Source: Rhodospirillales bacterium (GTDB lineage: Bacteria; Pseudomonadota; Alphaproteobacteria; Acetobacterales; Acetobacteraceae). From it: 5,228 nucleotides of DNA. Where the stretch lies: positions 1-5,228 of the forward strand of contig JAGWZS010000136.1 in NCBI GenBank assembly GCA_018971905.1, in the 5' to 3' direction. The notes beneath the pieces are model-generated. The model worked only from the letters and a program-made list of their open reading frames with translations, made no database searches and was not told the origin of the DNA. The position numbers and the translations under genes were made by a program. Shown here piece by piece: positions 1 through 5,228 of this stretch. The stretch's first letter is position 1, and every line of letters starts with the position of its first letter.

Positions 1-353
1 AATTCCTCGATATTCACGCCCAGCCCGCGCAAGGTCTGCGTCACCTCGCGCACGATGCCGGGGCGGTCATTGCCCAGCAGCTCCAGCGTCACCTGCTCGG
101 GCAACGGGGCGGACTCAGTGCCGGTGAGGATGGTTACGGCCAGCCCGCTCTCCTGCATGGCGGCAAGGGCGGCGGCAAGGGCCTTGGCCTTTTCATCAGG
201 CACGCGGACCAGAATAATCCCCGCGAAGGTGCCCGCCAGATGCGCCAGCCGGCTTTCCAGCCAACTCCCACCTCCGGCGGTAATCCGCTCCGAAAGGCTG
301 TTGACAAGACCTGGCCGGTCGGGACCGGCCAGACTGACAACCAGGGAGGTCAT
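1..353 (-). CDS. GcvR-like tandem ACT-domain protein, partial (C-terminus beyond the window)
   Basis: This is the first 117 codons of a gene that leaves the window at base 1; no stop is seen. The protein starts MTSLVVSLAGPDRPGLV and carries two ACT-type ligand-binding motifs, GPDRPG at residues 10-15 and GNDRPG at 94-99, the second followed by an IVREVT helix and GVNIEE. The segment W31-LESRLAHLAGTFAGI matches the pattern of the GcvR family, in which E. coli GcvR (about 190 aa) binds glycine and restrains the activator GcvA. In alphaproteobacteria the target is not established, so a glycine or other amino-acid sensor role is inference. The ATG at 353 is the only sensible start, as it opens the first beta strand directly. 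It lies 4 bases after the BI-1 stop with only a weak TTAGG ahead of it, so translational coupling is likely. The alternative is a formyltetrahydrofolate-deformylase-like ACT protein, but the N-terminal pair of ACT domains fits GcvR better. Confidence 0.85.
   Translation of the reverse strand, partial: MTSLVVSLAGPDRPGLVNSLSERITAGGGSWLESRLAHLAGTFAGIILVRVPDEKAKALAAALAAMQESGLAVTILTGTESAPLPEQVTLELLGNDRPGIVREVTQTLRGLGVNIEE
311..332. repeat. Perfect 22-base inverted repeat inside the ACT-protein gene
   Basis: CTGGCCGGTC at 311-320 and GACCGGCCAG at 323-332 are exact reverse complements separated by GG. The repeat covers codons 8 to 15 of the ACT protein (LAGPDRPG). As RNA it would fold as a 9-bp GC-rich stem with a 4-base loop, starting about 20 bases after the start codon. 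The conserved GPDRPG motif forces part of this sequence, so it may be chance, but full symmetry over 22 bases is notable. Confidence 0.6.
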
Positions 354-357
354 GAGC

Positions 358-1134
358 CTAACGCTGGCTGCGCTGGCCAAACAGCTGCAGCAGGAACATG
401 AACAGGTTGATGAAGTTCAGATACAGCTGCAGGGCGTCATACACAGAGCGCTTGCCTGCCATCTCCGCGCCATAGGCAGAGCCAAATTGCAGGTAGCTGG
501 TCTTGATCCGTTGGGTGTCATAGGCGGTCAGGCCCAGGAAGATGAACACCCCCAGAATGGAGACGGCGAAGGCCACCGCCGGGGAGTGCAGGAAGATGTT
601 CACCAGCATGGCGACGATGATGCCGATCAACCCCATGAACATGAAGCTGCCCAAGCTTGTCAGGTCACGCCCGGTCACATAGCCATAAAGGCTTGTCGCC
701 GCGAACATCGAGGCGGTGATGAAGAACACCTCTGCGATCGAGGTTTCGGTATAGACCATGAAGATATTGGTCATGGAGGCGCCCATCGTGGCGCAGAACA
801 CCCAGAAAAGCGTTTGAGCTGCGGTGGTAGAAAGCCTGTTCACCCCGAAGCTGAGCACCATCACGAACACCAGCGGCGCGAAGATGGTGGCATAGGCGAG
901 AATGGTGGGGTGCAGTGCCACGCCATAGGCGGTATTCACCGGCTGGTAGAACAGGTTCAGCAGCGCTGTGTGCGAAATGGCAAACGCAATCAGCCCGGTT
1001 AACACCAGGCCAGACGCCATCCAGTTATAAACGCGCAGCATATAGGCGCGCAGCCCCGCATCCAGCGCTGCGCTGCCATAGGCGGCATAGCCGGCTTGAG
1101 CAGTGCGGTAGGATTGGTTCGGGTTGAAAGCCAT
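358..1134 (-). CDS. BI-1/YccA (Bax inhibitor-1) family inner-membrane protein
   Basis: This complete 258-aa protein belongs to the BI-1 (TMBIM, UPF0005) family, whose bacterial members include YccA and YbhL of E. coli and the pH-gated calcium leak channel YetJ of Bacillus subtilis. After a short Tyr/Ala-rich N-terminus it has seven hydrophobic segments, at roughly residues 37-55, 78-97, 104-123, 131-152, 160-182, 187-207 and 234-253. Two acidic residues sit where the family has its pore-gating pair: D206 in GLTAYDTQRIK and D233 in VYDALQLYLNFINLF. Length and motifs are normal. The start at 1134 (MAFNPNQ) is chosen because AGGAG lies 11 bases upstream; an in-frame ATG at 1173 would add 13 residues and lacks such a site. 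It lies downstream of rne and 4 bases before the ACT-protein gene, with which it forms an operon. Channel activity or a link to membrane-protease control (as for YccA and FtsH) is inferred from the family only. Confidence 0.95.
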   Translation of the reverse strand: MAFNPNQSYRTAQAGYAAYGSAALDAGLRAYMLRVYNWMASGLVLTGLIAFAISHTALLNLFYQPVNTAYGVALHPTILAYATIFAPLVFVMVLSFGVNRLSTTAAQTLFWVFCATMGASMTNIFMVYTETSIAEVFFITASMFAATSLYGYVTGRDLTSLGSFMFMGLIGIIVAMLVNIFLHSPAVAFAVSILGVFIFLGLTAYDTQRIKTSYLQFGSAYGAEMAGKRSVYDALQLYLNFINLFMFLLQLFGQRSQR

Positions 1135-1145
1135 GAGGTCTATTG

Positions 1146-1150
1146 CTCCT
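1146..1150 (-). promoter_or_regulatory. Shine-Dalgarno site of the BI-1 gene
   Basis: On the minus strand this reads AGGAG, followed by 11 bases and the ATG at 1134. It decides between this start and the in-frame ATG at 1173, which has no comparable site. Confidence 0.75.
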
Positions 1151-1158
1151 AGAACGAT

Positions 1159-1171
1159 GCCTGGTTCAGGC
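1159..1171 (-). other. Small hairpin in the BI-1 leader
   Basis: GCCTG and CAGGC pair perfectly around a 3-base loop. If transcription begins where the promoter candidate predicts (near 1174), the hairpin is at the very 5' end of the BI-1 mRNA, before the AGGAG site. It could protect the 5' end from decay or be part of a larger leader RNA. Function is unknown. Confidence 0.45.
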
Positions 1172-1180
1172 ACACCTTAC

Positions 1181-1209
1181 ATGATTCGCCGGATCCCATA
1201 GTTTTTCAA
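1181..1209 (-). promoter_or_regulatory. Candidate sigma-70 type promoter for the BI-1/ACT operon
   Basis: On the minus strand TTGAAA (1209-1204, 5 of 6 matches to TTGACA) is followed by exactly 17 bases and AATCAT (1186-1181, 4 of 6 to TATAAT). Transcription would begin near 1174, giving a leader of about 40 bases. The position, just after the rne stem-loop and before the BI-1 ribosome site, supports it. Alphaproteobacterial promoters tolerate a poor -10 element, but this remains a pattern match. Confidence 0.45.
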
Positions 1210-1213
1210 GTGA

Positions 1214-1239
1214 AATAGGGGCAAAACGCCGCCCCTATT
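1214..1239 (-). terminator. Probable terminator of rne (9-bp stem-loop)
   Basis: AATAGGGGC and GCCCCTATT pair perfectly over 9 bp around an 8-base loop, 34 bases after the rne stop. On the minus strand the stem is followed by a moderately T-rich run (the stem ends TATT, then TCACTTG) and not by a solid T tract, so termination may be partial. Read-through would place BI-1 under rne transcription as well. Confidence 0.55.
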
Positions 1240-1273
1240 CCGCTACGAAGTGTAAATTATCAGGCGTTTCCGG

Positions 1274-3826
1274 TCAGCGCCGCCACCAACCGGATTTTTT
1301 GGCCGCCGGGGTTTCGGCGGCGCCAACCAGAATGGGCTTCACCGCCGGTTCCGCAACATCCGCCAGCACTACATCGCCAGCCGCCGCTTCCGCGGCTGCC
1401 GGTGCTTCCGCTAGCGCCGGGGTTTCTGCCGCCAGGGCGGGGGGCTCGGCTACAGGCGCGGCCGATTTTGTAGCTTTCGTGGCGGGCTTGCGTTTGCGCG
1501 GCGCAGGTTTGGCCGGAGCGGCCTCCACCTCAGCCGTTGCCGGGCTTTCCGCCACGGCTTCTGTGGCGGCTGGCTCAGCCTCCTTGCGCTTGCGGGGCGC
1601 GCGGCGGCGTTTTGGCGCGGCGGGTTCCTCTGCGGCCACGGGCTCGGGCGGAGCCTCTTCGGCGGCAGCGTCTCCCAACGCGGCTTCCAGCGCCAGATCC
1701 AGCTCGGATGGCTGCTCGTCCGCGGTTTCGGTTTCCGCTTCCAGCCCTGCGTCCGCGGCAACCTGGCCAGTCTCATTGCGGCGGCGGCCGCGGCGGCGGC
1801 GGCGGCGTTTACGCTCGCCACGCTCTTGCGCGGTTTCGCCGGTGGCGGCGCTTTCGGCCTCCTCGGCTTCTTCAACCTCCACCGGGGCGGCTTCAATCTG
1901 CCGTTCGGGGCGCACGGGCGCCGGGGCGGGGGGCTGGGCCGTCTGCGCCTTCAGTCTCTCAACCCGGAAATTGCCGCCGGCCAGGCTGGCATCCGGGTTA
2001 AAGATCACCCGCATGGCGTAGAGTGTCTCTATGTGCGCAAGGCGCTCGCGCTTATGGTTGAACAGATAGAACGCGATTTCCGGCGGCAGTGAGACCGCAA
2101 TTTCCGCCGCCCGGAACTTTGCCCCTTCATCCTCGATGGCGCGCAGAATATGCAGCGCCGCACTTTCCGGGCTGCGTACATGACCCATGCCGGCGCAATG
2201 CGGGCATGTAATGAGTGACGCTTCGGCAAGGGAGGGCCGCAGCCGCTGGCGGGACATTTCCATAAGCCCGAAATGGCTGATGGAACCCACCTGGATGCGC
2301 GCGCGGTCGTGCTTCAGCGCGTCCTTCAGCTTGCGCTCAACCGCCGTATTGTTCCGGCGTGTCTCCATGTCGATGAAATCGATCACGATCAGCCCGGCCA
2401 GGTCGCGCATCCGCAACTGCTTGGCCACCTCTTCCGCGGCTTCCATGTTGGTCCGCAGCGCCGTGTCTTCGATGGAGCGCTCACGGGTGGAGCGGCCGGA
2501 ATTCACGTCGATGGCGACCAGCGCTTCCGTCTGGTTGATGACGATGTACCCGCCGGAACGCAACTGCACCACCGGGTTCAGCATCGCGTCCAGCTGGGTT
2601 TCCACCTGGTATTTGGAGAACAGCGGCTGGCCGCCGGTCCATAGCTGCACCTTGCTGGCGTTGGCGGGCATCAGCATCCGCATGAAGTCCCGTGCCGCCT
2701 CGTGGCCTTCCTTGCCATCCACCAGAATGTCCTCGACATCCTTGGTGTAAACATCGCGGATGGCGCGCTTGATGAGGCTGGCTTCCTCATAGATCAGCGC
2801 TGGGGCGGCGGATTCCATGGTTTTATCGCGGATATCGTCCCACAACCGCAGCAGATATTCGCAGTCGCGCTTGATTTCCGGCTTCGGCCGGTTGGCCCCG
2901 GCGGTGCGCACGATGAGCCCCATGCCCTGGGGAATATCCAGCTCGGCCATCGTCTCTTTCAGGCGGCGGCGGTCTGTGTGCGAGGTGATCTTGCGTGAAA
3001 CCCCGCCCCCGGTGGGGGAGTTGGGCATCAGCACCGAGAACCGCCCGGCCAGGGAGAGGTAAGTGGTGAGCGCGGCACCTTTATTGCCGCGTTCTTCCTT
3101 CACCACCTGCACCAGCATGATCTGGCGGCGGTGGATCACGTCCTGGATCTTGTAATTGCGCAGGAAACGCTGGCGCATACGCCGCTCGCGGGCCTCGGCG
3201 GCATCGTCGCCATCGCCGCCTATCTGCTCGGGGGGCGGGGCGTCGGTCTCCAGGCTCTCAACGCTGTCGGCCTCCCCGGCTTCGGCGGAGATTTCGGCTG
3301 GCATCGCCTCCTCTGCGGCGGAATCCGCCGGGGCTTCGGCGTCTGGGGCAATTTCAGGGGCGTTGGCGGGTTCACGGAGCGCCTCGGCAATCATCGCCGG
3401 CTCGTCCAGAGTTTCATCCGGCGGGGGGGCGGCGATGATCTCGATAGGCTTGATGCCCAGCGCCTGGGCGGTTTCAGCGTCGGGGTTGGCTTCTGCCTCG
3501 GCGTCGGCGCGGTTGGCTTCGGCCTCGGCCTCGGCGGCGGCCTCCGCCTGCATTTCCAGCAGCTTCTGCCGGTCCGCAACCGGAATCTGGTAATAGTCCG
3601 GGTGAATTTCCCCAAAGGCCAGGAAGCCATGGCGGTTGCCGCCATATTCAACAAAGGCGGCCTGCAGGCTGGGCTCTACCCGGATAACCTTGGCTAGATA
3701 GATGTTGCCTTTAATCTGCTTGCGGCTGACGGTCTCGACGTCAAAATCCTCAAGGCGGTTACCATCCAGCACCACCACGCGGGTTTCTTCCGCATGGCTG
3801 GCATCGATCAGCATCTTTTTCGACAT
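1274..3826 (-). CDS. rne: Ribonuclease E (endoribonuclease, RNA degradosome scaffold)
   Basis: This complete 850-aa RNase E cuts single-stranded AU-rich RNA in mRNA decay and in rRNA and tRNA processing. The start MSKKMLIDASHAEETRVVV is typical. The S1 domain begins near residue 37, with F58 and F68 matching E. coli RNA-binding F57 and F67. It is interrupted by an Ala/Glu-rich insertion at about 92-215 and resumes with EERGNKGAALTT (245-256). R307-T308 match the 5'-monophosphate sensor R169-T170. D440, N442 and D483 match the Mg2+-binding catalytic D303, N305 and D346, with the same 43-residue spacing. C541PHC544 is the Zn-link cysteine pair that joins dimers. From about 630 the tail is disordered and low in complexity, with an Arg-rich block at 672-683, further basic patches at 739-748 and 777-784, and the end SGWWRR. 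In Caulobacter a terminal GWW motif binds PNPase. All key residues are present, so it should be active. A GGAG site lies 11 bases before the start. Confidence 0.98.
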   Translation of the reverse strand: MSKKMLIDASHAEETRVVVLDGNRLEDFDVETVSRKQIKGNIYLAKVIRVEPSLQAAFVEYGGNRHGFLAFGEIHPDYYQIPVADRQKLLEMQAEAAAEAEAEANRADAEAEANPDAETAQALGIKPIEIIAAPPPDETLDEPAMIAEALREPANAPEIAPDAEAPADSAAEEAMPAEISAEAGEADSVESLETDAPPPEQIGGDGDDAAEARERRMRQRFLRNYKIQDVIHRRQIMLVQVVKEERGNKGAALTTYLSLAGRFSVLMPNSPTGGGVSRKITSHTDRRRLKETMAELDIPQGMGLIVRTAGANRPKPEIKRDCEYLLRLWDDIRDKTMESAAPALIYEEASLIKRAIRDVYTKDVEDILVDGKEGHEAARDFMRMLMPANASKVQLWTGGQPLFSKYQVETQLDAMLNPVVQLRSGGYIVINQTEALVAIDVNSGRSTRERSIEDTALRTNMEAAEEVAKQLRMRDLAGLIVIDFIDMETRRNNTAVERKLKDALKHDRARIQVGSISHFGLMEMSRQRLRPSLAEASLITCPHCAGMGHVRSPESAALHILRAIEDEGAKFRAAEIAVSLPPEIAFYLFNHKRERLAHIETLYAMRVIFNPDASLAGGNFRVERLKAQTAQPPAPAPVRPERQIEAAPVEVEEAEEAESAATGETAQERGERKRRRRRRGRRRNETGQVAADAGLEAETETADEQPSELDLALEAALGDAAAEEAPPEPVAAEEPAAPKRRRAPRKRKEAEPAATEAVAESPATAEVEAAPAKPAPRKRKPATKATKSAAPVAEPPALAAETPALAEAPAAAEAAAGDVVLADVAEPAVKPILVGAAETPAAKKSGWWRR
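1778..1807 (-). repeat. rne: CGC trinucleotide tract encoding the RNase E arginine block
   Basis: On the minus strand the tract reads six CGC codons, one GGC, then three CGC, encoding residues 674-683 (six Arg, Gly, three Arg). Such Arg-rich blocks in RNase E tails bind RNA and sometimes helicases. Pure codon repetition makes the tract prone to slippage, and copy number may vary among strains. Confidence 0.85.
3182..3550 (-). other. rne: Region encoding the acidic insertion within the RNase E S1 domain
   Basis: These bases encode about residues 93-215, rich in Ala, Glu, Asp and Pro (with AEAEAEAN-type runs) and lacking hydrophobic core patterns. The insertion accounts for the 137-residue offset between E. 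coli D303 and D440 here. Insertions at this site are known from alphaproteobacterial RNase E proteins. The segment is probably a flexible, negatively charged loop, and its role is unknown. Confidence 0.8.
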
Positions 3827-3837
3827 TAACGATAAAA

Positions 3838-3841
3838 CTCC
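3838..3841 (-). promoter_or_regulatory. rne: Shine-Dalgarno site of rne
   Basis: On the minus strand GGAG lies 11 bases before the rne ATG at 3826. Its first two bases can also pair in a weak 4-bp CCGG/CCGG hairpin (3850-3853 with 3840-3843), so access to the site may be slightly reduced. Confidence 0.6.
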
Positions 3842-3951
3842 GGTGTGCGCCGGGCAGGGCGGCCCTTTCTGGGCGTCTCCGCGTCACGGGCGCATGATAA
3901 AGGTAAACAGAAGAGGAAGCGGCGCCGAACCGGGCTTTAGCCTTGAGAGAC

Positions 3952-3980
3952 ATAGTAATTTCAAAAGGCGGTGCGGTCAT
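3952..3980 (-). promoter_or_regulatory. Weak promoter candidate for rne
   Basis: On the minus strand ATGACC (3980-3975, 4 of 6 matches to TTGACA) precedes TACTAT (3957-3952, 4 of 6 to TATAAT) by 17 bases. The leader would be about 120 bases. A better -35 (TTGACC at 4066-4061) lies upstream but has no good -10 at the right distance, so the true start could be further up. Confidence 0.25.
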
Positions 3981-3995
3981 CGGGTCCGTGAACTT

Positions 3996-4015
3996 GCCAG
4001 CGTTGGGGCGCTGGC
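3996..4015. other. 7-bp stem-loop upstream of rne
   Basis: GCCAGCG and CGCTGGC pair perfectly around a 6-base loop. On the minus strand it could lie in the rne leader, if transcription starts above 4015. On the plus strand it is followed nine bases later by TTTTT, as in a loose terminator, but no plus-strand gene ends here. It may be a regulatory leader hairpin or a protein-binding site. Confidence 0.4.
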
Positions 4016-4091
4016 CGTGTAATATTTTTCTGTCTTTGGACACATCACATACCGCCGGCGGGTCAAGGCCGGGCGCGGCACCGCGCGTATC

Positions 4092-4140
4092 CTGCAACCG
4101 TAGATGACCCAAAAACCACGCTCCCGCAAGGGGGTTGTAG
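4092..4140 (+). other. Possible structured leader RNA before the glycosyltransferase gene
   Basis: CTGCAACC (4092-4099) can pair with GGTTGTAG (4133-4140) over 8 bp with one G-U pair. Directly inside its 3' strand is a small hairpin, CCC-GCAA-GGG (4123-4132), capped by a GNRA-type tetraloop and placed to stack on the outer helix. The 23 bases on the other side (4100-4122) include an A-rich single strand. This may be a folded RNA in the leader, or chance. It matches no riboswitch consensus I can recall. Confidence 0.25.
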
Positions 4141-4188
4141 GAAGGGCTGGTTTCCGGCCAAAACGGCATGGGCCATACGCGGGTCGCA

Positions 4189-4194
4189 AGAGGT
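4189..4194 (+). promoter_or_regulatory. Shine-Dalgarno site of the glycosyltransferase gene
   Basis: AGAGGT lies 7 bases before the ATG at 4202 and supports that start. An in-frame GTG at 4193 overlaps this site and is therefore unlikely to be the start. Confidence 0.65.
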
Positions 4195-4201
4195 GGACAG
4201 A

Positions 4202-5228
4202 ATGGCGTGGAAATACCGGTTCGTGATTGCCGCCTGCGCCCGCTGGGAAGCGCCCTATGCCGCAGAATGGCTGGCCTATCACCGGGCCATTGGGTTCGAG
4301 CATGTCTATCTCTACTGCAACGATGATGACCCGGCCGAGCTGTACGAGGCCGTTCTGCCCTTCACCCAGGGTCCGGCGCCGTTCGTTACCTTCCGGCATT
4401 TCCCGGAACAGGGGATGCAGCGGAAAATGCTGCTGCATTTTTGCGCCCACAACGGTCAGGATTCAGAGTGGGTAAGCTTTCTCGACCTGGACGAGTTCCT
4501 GCGCCTGCCACCGGGCCAGACGCTGCCGGACTATATGTGGGCTTTTGAGGACAAGACCGACTGCCTAATGTTCAACTGGGTCTATTGCGGCCCCAACGGG
4601 CACAAGACGCCGCCGAAAAGCGTGCTGAAAGACCTAATCCGCCGACAGGCCAGCGTGCATCCGTTCACCAAAATGATTTTCCGCTCCTGGATACTCGGCC
4701 AGCCGGAATTGTTCAAAAACGCGCCGGATTGCAGCTTTCTCCATCGCCTGCACCAATACGTCACCGTCGACATCCGCCCGATGAATACGCTGGGCGAAGA
4801 TATGTTGGGTTACTACAACGATACTCATTTCGCTGAACTTGCCGATGGCTGGGCGCGCGGCCGAAAGCCGCTAAACCGGATTTTCGAGTCCGGTGCCTTC
4901 ATCCATCATTACGCCTTCCGCACCGAAACCGCGTTCACAGACCGTGTGGCGCGTGGCCTTGGCGGAGATTTTCATGGTCAGGACCATTGGGGCCGTGTCG
5001 CGGCGAATGAGGAGCTGCGCATCGGCTTCACCGCAAGCATCAACGCCGTGGAAGATTTGGCTCTGGCCAATGTATGGGACGAGGTCATCGCCGCGTCGGC
5101 GCAACTGGTCGTGGCGCCGGTGCCAGACCCTCCGGCGTCGATTTCCCCCGCTGTGCGGTCATCATCTGGCTTCGCGGCGGTGGTGCTGGTTGTTAAAGAT
5201 GAAGCATCTGACATTCTTGTCTGGCTGG
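4202..5228 (+). CDS. Family-2/GT92-like glycosyltransferase, partial (C-terminus beyond the window)
   Basis: The first 342 codons are present and no stop is reached. Residues 7-44 (CARWEAPYAAEWLAYHRAIG, then a strand ending CNDDDP) match the nucleotide-sugar-binding start of the Glyco_tranf_2_4/GT92 (DUF23) type. W90-VSFLDLDEFL follows, with D95-x-D97 as the likely metal-binding DxD motif. HHYAFRTETAF (235-245) and the following RG match the conserved HY...RG end of the domain. No signal peptide or membrane helix is seen, so it acts in the cytoplasm, probably on a surface polysaccharide, lipid or protein acceptor; donor and acceptor cannot be read from sequence. After a Pro-rich linker (about 305-320), residues 324-342 (AAVVLVVKDEASDILVWL) look like the start of a second domain of the same type, so the whole protein may be a tandem glycosyltransferase. 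It is divergent from rne and is alone in the visible part. Confidence 0.88.
   Translation, partial: MAWKYRFVIAACARWEAPYAAEWLAYHRAIGFEHVYLYCNDDDPAELYEAVLPFTQGPAPFVTFRHFPEQGMQRKMLLHFCAHNGQDSEWVSFLDLDEFLRLPPGQTLPDYMWAFEDKTDCLMFNWVYCGPNGHKTPPKSVLKDLIRRQASVHPFTKMIFRSWILGQPELFKNAPDCSFLHRLHQYVTVDIRPMNTLGEDMLGYYNDTHFAELADGWARGRKPLNRIFESGAFIHHYAFRTETAFTDRVARGLGGDFHGQDHWGRVAANEELRIGFTASINAVEDLALANVWDEVIAASAQLVVAPVPDPPASISPAVRSSSGFAAVVLVVKDEASDILVWL

Larger units (their letters stand above)
3827..4201. other. Divergent intergenic region between rne and the glycosyltransferase gene
   Basis: This 375-base stretch holds no gene I can support. Open frames that cross it are out of frame with rne or antisense to the glycosyltransferase gene and resemble no known protein. 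It must contain two divergent promoters. Visible are a weak promoter candidate and a 7-bp hairpin on the rne side, an AT-rich patch at 4020-4035, the short palindrome CCGCCGGCGG at 4052-4061 and a possible folded element at 4092-4140. The rne leader would be over 100 bases long. Long rne leaders serve autoregulation in E. coli, but whether that applies here is inference. Confidence 0.7.

Noticed and set aside
1..5. Window begins AATTC, as if cut at an EcoRI site
   Set aside because: An uncut GAATTC occurs inside rne near 2508, so the edge is most likely arbitrary.
55..1002. 315-codon plus-strand open frame opposite the ACT and BI-1 genes
   Set aside because: It spans two well-recognised minus-strand genes, is rich in His, Glu and Gly as expected from an antisense shadow, and has no recognisable domain.
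1299..2021. Long plus-strand open frame of 240 codons opposite the rne tail
   Set aside because: It is Ala/Ser-rich and antisense to the low-complexity RNase E tail. GC-rich coding DNA commonly leaves such frames open, and no family pattern or ribosome site was seen.
3996..4030. Plus-strand intrinsic terminator (7-bp stem plus TTTTT)
   Set aside because: The T run begins nine bases after the stem and no plus-strand gene ends upstream, so there is nothing to terminate.
4061..4066. TTGACC as the -35 of a strong rne promoter
   Set aside because: No acceptable -10 sequence lies 16-18 bases downstream on the minus strand.
3759..4169. 136-codon minus-strand open frame across the rne start and its leader
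   Set aside because: It overlaps the start of rne in another frame, has no ribosome site and resembles no known protein.
3977..4450. 157-codon minus-strand open frame overlapping the glycosyltransferase start
   Set aside because: It is antisense to the conserved N-terminal domain of the glycosyltransferase and has no protein-like pattern.

Overview
The window looks like GC-rich chromosomal DNA from an alphaproteobacterium. The main reasons are an RNase E with a large acidic insertion inside its S1 domain, an Arg/Ala/Pro/Glu-rich tail and a terminal GWW motif of the kind known from Caulobacter RNase E. The start of the BI-1 protein is also of a type I associate with Rhodospirillales and Acetobacteraceae relatives, but the exact order cannot be fixed from sequence alone. 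Nothing here looks like a phage, transposon, CRISPR array, tRNA or rRNA.

Layout: three genes are read leftwards. From right to left they are rne (RNase E, complete, 850 aa), a seven-helix BI-1/YccA membrane protein (258 aa), and the first 117 codons of a GcvR-like tandem ACT-domain protein that runs off the left edge. One gene is read rightwards from 4202. It encodes a cytoplasmic family-2/GT92-like glycosyltransferase that runs off the right edge just as a second glycosyltransferase domain seems to begin. The two partial genes at the edges are open to the window ends.

Between genes: rne and the BI-1 gene are 157 bases apart stop to start, and this gap holds a 9-bp stem-loop (probable rne terminator), a promoter-like -35/-10 pair, a small leader hairpin and a Shine-Dalgarno site, in the order expected for the end of one transcript and the start of the next. 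The BI-1 and ACT genes are 4 bases apart and must be co-transcribed. The divergent gap between rne and the glycosyltransferase (3827-4201, 375 bases) has no convincing gene. It holds a long rne leader with a weak promoter candidate and a 7-bp hairpin, and a possible folded element ahead of the glycosyltransferase gene.

Working together: RNase E would make the first cuts in mRNA decay and rRNA processing and carry PNPase on its tail. The BI-1 protein would sit in the inner membrane as a possible pH-gated ion or calcium leak channel. The ACT protein probably senses an amino acid. The glycosyltransferase probably decorates a surface polysaccharide. No common pathway for all four is visible. I found no strong evidence for a new biological system. 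The more unusual points are the non-coding elements and the glycosyltransferase next to rne.
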